DNA of 64,000 bases, from positions 7,238-71,237 of the forward strand of contig NW_003314400.1 in the NCBI RefSeq assembly GCF_000143415.4. Reading direction: 5' to 3'. Every line of letters begins with the position of its first letter. Position 1 is the stretch's first letter. The DNA comes from Selaginella moellendorffii. Its lineage: Eukaryota; Streptophyta; Lycopodiopsida; Selaginellales; Selaginellaceae. This document shows, in pieces, positions 44,532-55,564 of the stretch. Under the pieces are notes generated by a model. It was not told where the DNA came from, searched no databases, and worked only from the letters and a program-made list of their open reading frames with translations. A program made the translations under genes and the position numbers.

Positions 44532-45121
44532 TGTAAGCAACCAAAGGGAACAACTCGAGAGACAATCCAAGGGTTCAAATATAGAGGGAAAGGGCCTATG
44601 AACAAGAGTGCATCCCCTTTTCCAATCGGTTAAGGGTTTTAGGATATTTGGGGTTAAGCGTCATTAGGTTTGAATAGTATTGGGTTGAGTGAATTCCCGG
44701 GAAGTCTAAACTCAAGAGCTTACATTTGGTATCAGAGGGGTCTCGGGTCTGACTTTGTTTGTTGGCTAGGGGAATCACACCACATGTTGATTGACATTTG
44801 GCTGGTCCAGTTTGCTCCCACTAGGCTCGACTTGAGGGGTAGGGTGTCCAGAGAGTGGGGCTTTCGGGAGAGCTGTGGCTCTCAGCTTCCATTCACAAGG
44901 GCGTGAACTTGCAGAGAAGCATGGTAGATTGTAAGCAACCAAAGGGAACGACTCAAGAGACGATCCAGGGGTTCAAATATAAAGGGAAAGGGCCCATGAA
45001 CAAGAGTGCACCCCCTTTTCCAATCGGTTAAGGGTCTTGGGATACTTGGGTTTAAACATCCTTGGTTTGAATAGTACTGGGCTGGATGACCTCCTAGGAA
45101 GTTTAAACTCAAAAACTTACA
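44532..45121 (+). mobile_element. TRIM retrotransposon, complete, with CTCAA target duplication
   Basis: 590 bp: LTRs 44532-44724 and 44930-45121 (TGTAAGCAACC...CTTACA), primer site TGGTATCAGAG at 44727-44737, and perfect CTCAA duplications at 44527-44531 and 45122-45126. It is inserted within the low-complexity array of the split solo LTR. Confidence 0.95.
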
Positions 45122-45611
45122 CTCAAGTCCATCTTGGACTCCATCTTAAACTTCATCTCCATCTCAGACTTAGGTCCATTTTAGACTCTTTTTCAGACTC
45201 CTTCTTAGACTCCATCTTGACGTGTGAAAAGACTCCATCTCGAACTCCATCTCAGATGCATCTTGGACTTCATCTCAGATTCATCTTAGACTCTATCTCG
45301 GACTCCATATTAGACGTCATCTTAGACTCAAGTCCATTTTGGACTCTTTTTCATACTCCTTCTTAGACTCTATCTTGACACTTTCACATGTCATATGTTG
45401 GTCCTTTTGTATCCTTTTTCTAGAGACTCATTGCTTGCTTCATGCTCGTTTCTCAAGCACTTCATTGAGAGTTCTACTTTAACTCTCGACTGTCTAAATT
45501 GGAGCTTCTATTCCAAATGTGTTATACTCATTTGGCTTTCACTTTAGCCACTACCACATGGCACCCTTTCGGCTCTACTTTGGGGCATAGGGATTTGTGT
45601 CTCACACAGAT

Positions 45612-47930
45612 TAGATGAAAAATAATATTGACGATTTCAACAATGCTCGCAATGATATAGTACAATCAAAAAGATGATTAACAAAACAATTGAGATAAGA
45701 AGCATTGCATGTCATTTATATACTTGAAAGTAGGGAACTTTAAAATAGCTATAAGTTTGTTAGGATCAACTTACAAATCTTCACAAAAAATGGTACCTAA
45801 GATAAATCATATCTTTGGATTCAAATATGCATTTTAACTACTTTAGTTTTAAACCAACTTTCTATAATCAATCTAACACATTACGAACATCATAGATGTG
45901 CTCCTTTTACATCCCCTCCAAGTGGATCAAGACATCATTGATGACGTCAGCAGTCACCTCCAATATATCATAAAGAACTTTGTCCATCATTCGTTAGAAA
46001 GTCATTAAAGCATTATTTAAACCACTAAAAACTTGTACAAACAAAAAAATGTATAAAATATAGTCATAGGAACATCTTCCTCAGCTATTAACATTTACCA
46101 ATACCCAAAAGTAAAATCTAACTTTATGAACCAATGACTTCTCCCCAAAAAATTTAGGAGATCAATAATGTGAGAAAAAGGGTACATATTTGAGATAGTC
46201 ACCTTGTTAACAAATGATAGTCAATACAGAAGTGAATACTCCCATAAGGTTTTATTAGAAGATGAGGTTCACATGTCTAAGGATTTAAGACTTTCGAATA
46301 ATACCCTTCTTTAACATTTCTTTGATATTCACATATAAAATCTTAATCCCTTTTGATGATTAATGCTAAATAAGAATTTTGATTAGACAAGCATCCTCAA
46401 TTAAAATAGGATGATATGTTGTAATTTTAACCCTAAACAACAGGTCAAAGTCAAAGATATCAATATACTCCTTTCGTCTATCCACCACTACAATACAAAG
46501 ATTGTTGAAGGGATTTAAAGAGGGAATAGAGAAGCAAAATGAAAATATATTAGGAAATGGGGAGATAATGGGGAGATAAAAGTGATAGAAATAAAGGTAA
46601 AACAAAAGGATGAAAGGGAATAAAAGCAAGAGGAATGGAAAAAACATAAATATGAGACAAGGGGGAGAAGTCTTAAAGTCATATTTGGTATACTTGTGCT
46701 TTAATCAATCTATACCAAGGATGAAATCAAAAATTTAACTTAGCATCACTCACAATAATTGAATTTAAGCTTAAGATCTCCTATACGCACAACTAAATTC
46801 TCTTTATCCCGCACACACATATATATAAGGCCTTTGCCATAAAGAATAAAGACTAACTTTGCCACATGACACAACTATAGACAACAACATATAACAATAG
46901 GCCGAGCAATAGAAAATAAACTCAAGTTTGTATCAACCAATATAGAAAGAATAAAAGAAGACCTTTTGTTATAAAAATGAGCTTGAAAAGTAAGCACTGA
47001 ATGAATTGGCATCAACTGAACACTTTGATAGTACTCTTAAAAGAAAAATGGAGGGGTTACTAATTTATTCACATAAGAACCCTCCACTACTCGTGCAACT
47101 CCTCGTTTTCTAGAAGAATTTTCGTGTCAAGACCTTCTACTATAGCAACACTAACAAGACGTTGTTAACATCAAAGCCTACACCCAAAAAATGGAGGATG
47201 CCAATCCAAAAAATGCCAACAATGATAATACGTGTGGCTACTCCCAACAATAAATATCATGATCATGATCACGTCCTCGTCTTTATCTTTGGACAAGAGC
47301 AACAACATCAATTTCCATTAGAATAGGACCATCTCCCACATGAAGGGGAGCTGAAAGATATACAACAAAAAGTGAAAGAGGCAATGTCTCATAATATTGT
47401 GTCAATCAAAAAACATTGTAAAGGTGATTGGAGCAAATGCATATATAAATCCCACAAGATCTTGATGAAGTGTTGGCCTTAATATTTCAACTTGATCCAC
47501 TCCAACATATTTAGCTTTGCATGAAGCAAGAGGCTTTGAAAATAAATGCCAAATTGCATCACTGACTCAAGTGGCCTAAAAAGCATCACCATAATTACCA
47601 ATATATCCAAATACATACTTGAAGATATCTAAGAGAATGCTCCAATCTACATGAGTGGTTGCACTCAAATTATTGTATTATGGCAATGTTGTCCTTTGTA
47701 AATGTTAAGCATCATCTCAAGAATGATAGGTAGCAATCACAATAAAGTGATTGAACTAATGGTACACATCATCTCTAGAATTCCTATGGAAGAACTTTAG
47801 CCATATGTGAGGATTGGCAGTAAGAGTAGAAGGAGTTGTAACATACACTGTAAATGCTGCCATCAACTAAGCCTGATTATTCAATTACAACCACATAATT
47901 ATAACCAACTAAAAAGAACGATGGAGAATG
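45612..47930 (-). mobile_element. Degenerate Ty3/gypsy relic
   Basis: The minus-strand frame at 46366-46647 contains NNLCIVVVDRRKEYIDIFDF and VKITTYHPILIEDA. This matches the segment between protease and RT of the gypsy element at 55226-59207 (DDLCVAAVDRLMKEYSDLFE, AKIATRHPIPTRDA). RT-like and other debris flank it. No LTRs were found and both ends are approximate. Confidence 0.65.
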
Positions 47931-47934
47931 CCAG

Positions 47935-48235
47935 TGTATCAAAGATGTTTCAAGTCCAACTCTATTAATTGACTAAAGGAATCACACCATATATTAAGAT
48001 TCTGGGCTCAACTCGAAAGGTGGGTGTCAAGGCTCTCGGGAAAACTGTGACTTTCAACTTTCGTTTATGAAGGTGTGAACTTGGAGGGAAGTATGATGGA
48101 TTATAAATGACTAAAAAGAACAACTCAAGAAATGATTCATAAAAGTTTAAATATATAGGATTAAATGTTTTTGGGTTTAAATAATACTAGATTGAATGAC
48201 TTCCCAAGAAATTCAAATTCAAAAGTTTAAAATTG
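47935..48235 (+). mobile_element. Decayed TRIM fragment
   Basis: TRIM interior (CTGGGCTCAACTCGAAAGG, GAAGGTGTGAACTTGGAGGG) is followed by a shortened LTR with an internal deletion (TAAATGACTAAAAAGAACAA ... AAATTCAAATTC). No left LTR and no target duplication. Confidence 0.65.
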
Positions 48236-48500
48236 CTGAATAACTGTACTAATTGCTCCTCCAAAGTCAAAGGAGGAGGAAGCTACTCTCACAAAAATGT
48301 GCATTTTAATTATCCCAAAACCCTAGTTTACATAATCTGGATTGAAACCAACTGACACCAGTATGATCCTTAAAAATAGCTCCCCCTATTCACCTTTGTC
48401 TACAATGCCCCTGGACAATAATGTTTGGAGAGGCTTAAATAGAAGTCTGTAGCCATCTGGTGTCTCTAGATACACACTAATGCAGCTTCAGAAAGAAGTG
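48236..48500. other. No feature recognised
   Basis: Intergenic sequence between TRIM debris and the 3' end of the P-loop ATPase relic. Confidence 0.3.
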
Positions 48501-50328
48501 GCTTGGTTACCTATGTAGTAAATAACCTAATGTAATTAGCATATGACCCATAATTAGATCTTTCATGAGTTTGGACCAAAAGTCTATAGAAATCCCATAT
48601 CTGATTCCCAACATGGTAATGCACACATGCTCACTGTACTAGGTGATATAACCAAGGTAAGCTTATACTGCACAATCCCAAATACCATTCGAAACGCCTC
48701 TGCTTTACATGCATCTGTAGCACGCTCAAGCCATCAGTGAGGATCCTGGCAGGATTCAAATGCATAAATAGCAGGATCCTGAGCAAGGTTGCTCAAGTAG
48801 AGCCAAAGCAGTCGGCCATACTTGAGCATCCACTCATTACTAACCACCTCCTCAAAACAATTCCCCTGTGTAGATGTAGCCAGCAGAGTGTGCTGTTTTC
48901 CCCGATATCTCCCTTAAAGAAGGCAATCAAAGGAGACGGAAGAAAAAACCCAGGGACCAGATTCCGACTCTGCAAAGAAGGATCACACCACTCGGGTTCT
49001 AAGAAATTGGTGACCCTGCATGTAGTGTCTATGGACAGAGTTAAACATTTTCCACTTAACACTCGTGTAGATCTTCAAAGTGGGATGTACACGTTTTTTT
49101 CTCGTCCATCTATGGAAGGTAACAGCGACCGGGCTTCATCGAAGACAAACAGCAGCTTCAACGGTTGGTCTGTCATCTCCATACCAACTCCCAAAGCCAG
49201 GGACCTCAAGAATATAACTCTGGAAGACTTCAGTGGCTTTAGTCTCCCATGTCGTCCATAGTTCAACTGAGTACTAGCCTGTATCTTCTTGAGAAACTTA
49301 AGTTTCCATTCAAGTTTTTTTATCCGATTCTCCACTCCCGGTCAAAATCCCTTTCCACCATCTACCGTCATCATGTTTGAAAACACTTGCAGCGTCCACG
49401 ACTCCTCTTTCCCTAGTCCTCCACCCAGCTCCTCAATGCATGCAATTCAGTAAGCCAGACAGTAGGTCATGCATGCGAGATGGCCTGCGTAATCTCCATT
49501 TCCCAGTGCCTGCCTTGCACGGCCGAGGAAAGCATTTCTAAAATATGAGGGCTGAGGATAACAGGAGCCAGAACCCAGCGACAAGTAAATGACCCAAACC
49601 TGTTTCCGATGTAACTCTCGAACCACCCTCGACTTACCCCAGCTGCTGGACTGGAAGAGACCAACGATACGTGAAAAATCAGTCTCCTTCTTGATCTTGT
49701 TCAGGGCGTCGTAAAACGAGTCTACTCCACTGCCCTGATATTCCATGTCAAATGCTCGACCTGTAGCAGCAGCAAACATAAACATTCATGCAAACTGACG
49801 CACTTACTTGCCATCGTTAACTCTATGCCATGTTGTGGACTTGTCCTTGTACTGCTACTGCTCCTCCGGTGTCAGCTTGTACCAGCAAGCTCTATAGATT
49901 TCATCAAGCCATTCCTCGCCGTTCAGCTTCTTGTGGATACACTCCCAAGATTTGAAAAGAAGCGCTGGGTACTTCTCCAACACCATTCTCACTTTTGATT
50001 CCCGCGCCTCGTTGTCTGCTTGTTGCAGCGCCATTTCAAGTACATACTGTGGGCCGATGCCTTTGTGTTTCTCTTGCTGCTCTGGCGACAACTTGTCCCA
50101 ACTCTCAAGCAGCAGAACCAAATACATCAGCTTCCTGTCAGAATTGAAACCTTCAAAAATATCGAACAGGTTCTCCGGGCTTTGAGGATATCTCATCTCC
50201 ACCGATCGCATCCGCTCTTGTGCAGATAGCAGCAGCTCGTATGCCTCGTCGCTCTCTTCTCGAATCCTCTTTCGGGCTTCTTCCGAATGCTCCTGATCCT
50301 CCCGCTGCCTTTTGCCTCTGTCGGCCAT
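48500..50328 (-). pseudogene. P-loop ATPase pseudogene, fungal/oomycete-like family
   Basis: The minus-strand reading starts at ATG 50326-50328 (MADRGKRQREDQEH...), a charged helical N-terminus. After a probable intron near 49800 comes a Walker A-like loop IVGLFQSSSWGKSRVVREL, then VIYLSLGSGSCYPQP, a Walker B-like LLFVFDEARSLL, and LTLSIDTTCRVTNF followed by WCDPS. This succession matches, from memory, P-loop ATPases abundant in fungi and oomycetes (QSSG.GKSRL..., FDEA..L, LDT.S...NF). In-frame stops at 49855, 49447, about 49342 and 49075, and a frame change near 48830 (MLKYGRLLWLYL), make it non-functional. Most stops are explained by C-to-T changes. Boundaries at the 3' end are uncertain. 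Confidence 0.65.
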
Positions 50329-50564
50329 AGTCAGGGCTAGGGCTTGTAATCGTGGGTCGACTCATGTATTCCAGGTGTGGAAGCTGAGAGAGTTCAGGAG
50401 CATCCCTTGCCGCAGCCTGGTGTCGTGGATAAGTCGCACAGGATTTGCAGCAGGAAAAGTTTTCAGGGAAGACATTTCATCGATGAGATGCTCGGCTTCT
50501 TGCAGTCTCCGACACCGTGCGAGGAGATCGATCGTACAGATATAGTGATCTGGAGAGGCTGAAA

Positions 50565-51002
50565 TTATGCCCTGGAAATTCTGGTGGCCGTTCCTGCGTG
50601 GCTACATGTTGCCAGAAGGTTGAGAAAAGTGATTTGGTTTGGGAGAATTCCCTCGAGCTTCATCGCATGGAAGATCTCTAGCGCTGCTTCCTCCGATTCA
50701 ACGTGGGCAGTGAGCATCGCAGTCCAGGAGATCACGTCGCGGTCGGGCATGGAATCAAGCACGGCTCTCGTGTCTAGGGAATTGCAATCTTCTTCGACGC
50801 CACAGCAACCAAGACTCGTCCGCGCTCCAGGCTGGGGATCGCCGCACAGGCATCGATTGCCAGAGTGAAGGAAACCTCCTCGACCAAGACTCCCTCCAGA
50901 TCCATGCGCACAAAGATCACGAGGGATTCTGGCGCGAACCGACTGACCGGCCCCCCCAGGAGACGGCATCCTTGCGATCACGAGCAGCCTCTTCAGTCCC
51001 AC
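50565..51002 (-). pseudogene. PPR protein fragment
   Basis: The minus frame ends with AVLDSMPDRDVISWTAMLTA, then EEAALEIFHAMKLEGILPNQ and ITFLNLLATCSHAG, classic PLS-type PPR repeats. The first 80 codons are unrelated. There is no tail domain and no neighbouring repeat. Confidence 0.8.
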
Positions 51003-51700
51003 TGCTCTCCACCTTTACAATTGAAATGCTAGCCCACACAGACTGGTCTATGTAAGAAAAATTGAAGAGCATAAGAAAAAGATAAAGAGTGTAACCAGCT
51101 TTTAGCTTTTTGTGGTATTTTTGTAAATTTTTGTAACTTCACTTGTAATGTATGCTAAAATACATCTGTATGTTAACCAACATCACTTGTAATGTATGAG
51201 GTATTCCATCAATTCCAGGATCATCCTTTAACAATGCCAAGCCAGGCAAGAGCATTGACAAGCTCATGAGGCAAATATTTTTTCCTGCGCTTCTTTCTTG
51301 TCAGCATCATTTTCCTCCTCATTATCTTTGTCAATTTAGTAGCATTTGTAAAAGTAGTTATAGTAAAATAACATAATTTTAGAAAAGATAATGAATTTTG
51401 TTTTTGGTTTACTTAAGCAAACCTGATATGCCTAGAATATATTTGGATATTCTAGAATATTATACCATTTAAGGGTTGTTATTTATTTTTTATAATTAAA
51501 CATGTTTATAATTTATAAATTTTCCTAAACACTTTTTAATATATTCTTTTTTATTCTACCATCTAAGGTTGATATGCAATAAGATTAATCTTGTGTTTAT
51601 AAATTATATACATGTTTATAATTATAAGTTTTCATTTGATCAATAAATAAGAATAACACTACTATTAAGAAAACCAAACATTACTCTTAATTACTTTTAT
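51003..51700. other. AT-rich DNA, nothing recognised
   Basis: Very AT-rich, with no supported feature. It ends where the duplicated module (51700 onward, matching 59208 onward) begins. Confidence 0.45.
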
Positions 51701-51825
51701 ATTTCAATATTTTAAATTTTGTCAATTTCTTTGATTAAAATTTCCTTTATAATACTTATAATTAAGTACACTAACTTGCATTAAGTTAACCTAAACTTGT
51801 AAACTTTAACTCAATTTTAGACCAG

Positions 51826-52895
51826 CCTTCGAGAGGTTTCTTTCTTCCTACGATCTGCTGGGCAATCCCACCGGGTGAAAGAAATTCACAAGATTATTAG
51901 CAGCCACAATAGGTCAATGTTTTCCTTGCGAATCTCATGTGGGGACATGGTCTAGATTGCCTTCAATCACATCTGCCGACCCAATGTCTTCTGCTCTTGG
52001 CGATTGCCCAGAACGAAGCAATGCCCAAGAGAGATGTTACGACACTACGCAGGTGATGGGAACTTGGATCAAGCCCAGGCACTGTTTGATCGAATGCCGA
52101 GAAGAATGTAGTGGCATGGACTGTGATGGTTACCGCATTTACCCATAAAGGGGATCTGGATAGTTCGAAAGAGTTGTTTGATAAGATGCATGAGAGAAAT
52201 CCGGTTTCTTGAGGTGCTCTGATATCGGCTTATGCAGTGCACAACCGGCTTGAAGAAGTGAAGCGTTTTTTTTTATGCGATGGAGAAATCAAACATTCAC
52301 GTCTACACTGTGATGATCACTGCGTATGCCAAAGCAGGGGAAATTGAAAATACGGAGAGGATGTTTGCTCTCATGCCTGAGAAGGACGTAATCGCTCAAA
52401 CTACAATGCTGCAAGCGTTTTCTCACAATGGTCTTGTTGAGAAGGCAAGCAAGATCTTTGATGTAATCCTTGACAAGTATGAAATGGCTTGGAACGATAT
52501 GATCAATTGCATATGCTCAAAAAGGGCAAGCATTTTGTGCAAAGCAAGTGTTTGATTCCACGCCCGCAAAGAAACAAAACATCGTGACTTAGAACTCAAT
52601 GCTCTCGCTGTTTAATCTCCGAGCTCTAGAGCTGCTGAAAACCATGCAGCTCGAAAGGATCAAACCAAACGAGATAACTTTCATCACAGCACTGGGTGCT
52701 GACGCCGGCAAGCTTGAAACTGGACAAGCGTTCCACGCCAAGATCATCGATCAAGGACCAATGCATCCAGGTCTTGCTGGTGAATATGTATGGGAAATAC
52801 CGTAGACTGTCACAGTCTTCAACCAAACCCAAGCGAGCCTCCGCAACACTATTTGCTGGATTGTGATGATCATGGCTTTTGAAGACAACCACCAG
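51826..52895 (+). pseudogene. PPR protein pseudogene, unit A
   Basis: Plus-strand motifs in order but in several frames: [102 protein letters not shown], then AGKLETGQAFHAKI. In-frame stops occur at the WGALI position (TGG to TGA) and elsewhere. The longest open piece is 91 codons (52280-52555). The copy at 59458-60420 has the same lesions. Confidence 0.88.
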
Positions 52896-52896
52896 T

Positions 52897-53130
52897 TTCT
52901 GGTCGTGCGCTTCATAGGCTGATATCAGAGCACCCCAAAAAACCAGATTTCTCTCCTGTCAAGCAACTCTATTTCGCAATCAAAGTCCCCTTTCTGGGTA
53001 CCATCACAGTCCATGCCACTACATTCTTCTCGGGCATTTGATCAAACAGTTCCTGGGTTTGATCCAAGTTCCCATCAGCTGCATAGTGTCGCATCATCAC
53101 GACCCCGGAGCAGCCCAGTGAAGAAAGAAA
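52897..53130 (-). pseudogene. Inverted PPR segment, unit A
   Basis: On the minus strand it reads [17 protein letters not shown] and FWGALISAYEAHDQ. It is an inverted, diverged copy of part of 51826-52262, so the two form an inverted repeat around the rest of the PPR relic. It ends with GAAGAAAGAAACCTCTCG, the complement of the left arm's opening. Confidence 0.85.
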
Positions 53131-53164
53131 CCTCTCGAAAGGAAGCTACCTTTTGTGAAACTTC

Positions 53165-53171
53165 TATATAA
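53165..53171 (+). promoter_or_regulatory. TATA box of the uncharacterised gene, copy 2
   Basis: TATATAA in the conserved upstream block, 33 bases before the ATG at 53205. Confidence 0.5.
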
Positions 53172-53204
53172 GAGTTCCAAGAATTAGGGTTTGATAGGAT
53201 TCTT

Positions 53205-53918
53205 ATGGGTCATACCAAAGAATTAGTTGTAGAACTCCCAAGGGTAATGAACGTGGAGAAGATTTTATTCTCTTCCAACACCAACAATCTAGAGTGTGAA
53301 GTATTTGGGAAAGAGGATCAAGGCAGAGAGTGGAAGTTTTTGGGTAAAACAGGTCGAGAAGCAAGATTCAAGCTCACCAAGCTGAGATTCATCCTTGTCA
53401 AGCCTCTCTCTGGATTTGAGGTATCTACGATTGTGAGTTTTTATAGCAAGGACAATGCCCAGAAGCCTGTGGAGGAGTTGGAGTTGAAATACATTAACCC
53501 TCAAAAGGTGGACTATCAAAATCCTTTTGAAGTTGGCCAGCTTTCCAAGGACACTCTTGTCACGAAAGCAATTGTTCAATCCAATCTCCGGTATTACAAA
53601 TTCCGGTTGTGGGGCAACATAGAGTATCCCTGCCAATGGTGGTTTCCAATGGGAGACTACAACCAGGACGATCCCAACCCTAAAACGCGAGAGTTGACCA
53701 TCAGATACTTTGATGTGAAGAACGAGGGGACGTTAACGCTGGCACCTCAATGCAAGTTGATTGTTTTTGAGAGGACTTCCACTCGTCACTCAGAGCGTGA
53801 GGAATTTGATCTACATAATCTTCCACAAAAGAAGCAGTCAAATAGAAGGGGTTCTGCTAAACTCTCTAATCTGAGCTTAAAAGTTTTAAAGGCATTAAAG
53901 GTTGTTAAAAGGAATTAG
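53205..53918 (+). CDS. Uncharacterised 237-residue protein, intact paralogue
   Basis: Single open frame paralogous to 21897-22619. Most residues agree over the first 200, including CQWWFPMGDYNQDDPNP and FERTSTRHSE. The C-terminal tail differs (LSNLSLKVLKALKVVKRN). The family is not recognised and the protein is probably cytosolic, since no targeting or membrane segment is visible. All differences from copy 1 preserve the frame, which contrasts with the broken PPR and UGT neighbours. The third copy (60720) is identical in sequence up to its retroelement insertion, as far as I could compare. Confidence 0.75.
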   Translation: MGHTKELVVELPRVMNVEKILFSSNTNNLECEVFGKEDQGREWKFLGKTGREARFKLTKLRFILVKPLSGFEVSTIVSFYSKDNAQKPVEELELKYINPQKVDYQNPFEVGQLSKDTLVTKAIVQSNLRYYKFRLWGNIEYPCQWWFPMGDYNQDDPNPKTRELTIRYFDVKNEGTLTLAPQCKLIVFERTSTRHSEREEFDLHNLPQKKQSNRRGSAKLSNLSLKVLKALKVVKRN

Positions 53919-54203
53919 AATAATCTTAGTAATAAATTCAACTTTAACTTGTTTGTCTAATTCAGAGTAGGAAGTTTTCATGCGACAAATAACACAAGGA
54001 AAAAACAAATATGTGTCTGCTAGGCTTCAAGCCAGAATGTAGAATTCTCACCACTAAATATTACCCTAATGCTGGACTGTATGGTTCCCTATTGCCTACA
54101 AATAATGAAAGACAAGACATAGAGGAAACAACAATGTCCAATTCAGCCCATAAATGCTAGTAGCCCAAAACTCCCTCTTTCTAAACCGGTCTAATCATCA
54201 TCC

Positions 54204-55130
54204 ATGGGCTCTCTCTCGAAACTTCACGTTGTTCTTATCCCACTTCCAGCACAGGGACATGTCGTTCCACTCGTCTATCTTGCCTGCAAGCTCGCGCTCC
54301 TTGGAGTCACTATGACCATCATCAACGTTGATAGCATCCACGAAAGCTTGCAGCAATCCTGGACGAGCGAGGCCAATCCTGTGAATAATGGCCAGGACAT
54401 TCGCCTCGAGTCCATCGAGGATCCACTCGCGGAGCTCTTGTCCCGGATCGATCGAGAAGCAGAGTCGTCTCGGAATTTTACCATCTCAGTGCTCCACATG
54501 CTGCAAAAAAAAGGCTGGATTGGCTGGAGCGAGCTTTTGGCCGGGAAGTGCTGCTTGGGCTGCCTTCGAATTCCACGTTCCAAAGCTCCTGGAGATGGGA
54601 GACGTTCCTGTCAAAGGTAAAGCTTCGATGAATCTAGAAGTTTGTTCTAAGAAAACATGGAAGTTTTCAAGAATGTGATAGAGGGAGATGACAAGCTGAT
54701 CTCTTACATCCCTGGAATGGAGCTAAGATCACAAGACATTCCACTCTTCATGCACGACGGAGAATTCCAGAAAGTCAGGGAAGAGCAGTCATTGCATCTC
54801 TCCAAGAGGATCACACGGGATTCTTGGTTTCTGATAAACTCTGTCCATGACATGGAGCTGCGAGTTTTTGAAGCGATGAGGGAAGGATTCGGGGCGAAGT
54901 TTGTGCCTGTTGGACCATTGTTTCCTCTCAAGGGAGAAGCAATCAATTCAACTGGATTGAAAGAGGTTAGCCTGAGAACTCCAGATGAATCTTGTCTTCC
55001 ATGGCTAGAGCTCGGTTCTCTATGTTTTGTTTGGAAGCATCTCCTTCATGACTGTCAAGCAATTTGAGGAGATCACATTGGGATTGGAGGCAAGCAAGGT
55101 TCCTTTCCTCTGGGTGATATGATCTTTGGT
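54204..55130 (+). pseudogene. UDP-glycosyltransferase pseudogene, copy 2
   Basis: The start (MGSLSKLHVVLIPLPAQGHV) keeps the catalytic His. Relative to 22944-24429 it then has an in-frame loss of about 28 codons (LESI joined directly to EDPLAE), a deletion with frame change at EAESSRNFTISV, the shared one-base offset before IEGDDKLISYIPG, and another deletion at WLELGSL. Homology ends at FLWVI followed by TGA, before the PSPG box. No enzyme can be made. It is nearly identical to the fragment at 1-640. Confidence 0.9.
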
Positions 55131-55274
55131 AATACTTTAATTATAATAGTATAGTATATGGACTATCCATTTAAGATTGAATTTATTATTGTATATAAAT
55201 ATTAGTTATTAAGTGAAAATTTATCTGCACGTCCTTCCGCTCCACTTCGCTGCACGTCCTTCCGCTCCACTTCT

Positions 55275-55564
55275 TATGGGTGATGGTCCTGTTCCAATGG
55301 AGGTTGATGCTGCTGCTGCTCGAGTCCAAGGACAAGCGCGAGGACGTGGTCATGGCCGTGATGTTCACTGCTGGGCGTGTGATGAAGTTGGTCATACTTA
55401 TCGGCGTTGCCGTTGTTTTCCGGATTGGCGACCTCCATTTCCTGGGTGGAGACGTTGGCGTTAGCAACGTCCCCTGGGTGCTGCTGCAGTGGAAGATCTG
55501 GACACCGAGATGCATCCGGGAAACGAGGAGTCGCACGAGTAACGGAGGGACCTTGCGCGAATAA
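55275..55564 (+). pseudogene. Gag C-terminal remnant with zinc knuckle
   Basis: The frame holds CWACDEVGHTYRRC, a CCHC knuckle, after a Gln/Arg-rich stretch. The capsid part of gag is missing, which fixes this as a 5' truncation. An overlapping frame from 55407 continues into protease. Confidence 0.8.

Larger units (their letters stand above)
29688..45606. mobile_element. Solo LTR split by a DNA transposon and a TRIM
   Basis: The outer pieces 29688-29710 and 43444-45606 together form an inverted copy of the solo LTR at 13901-15626. The left piece TGTAAGTGACTAAATTTTCC matches the start of that LTR read on the other strand, and the right piece continues CATTGTACTTTAGTC...TGTCTCACA to its other end. 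Flanking 5-mers are CAGAC (29683-29687) and CAGAT (45607-45611), a target duplication with one mismatch. Without its two insertions the LTR is about 1.6 kb. Confidence 0.85.
51700..55225. repeat. Segmental duplication unit A (PPR relic, uncharacterised gene, UGT relic)
   Basis: 51700-53542 aligns with 59208-61060 at high identity in the same order, and 54482-55225 aligns with 1-745. More diverged homology covers 21640-24430. The unit ends where the gypsy element starts at 55226. Confidence 0.88.
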
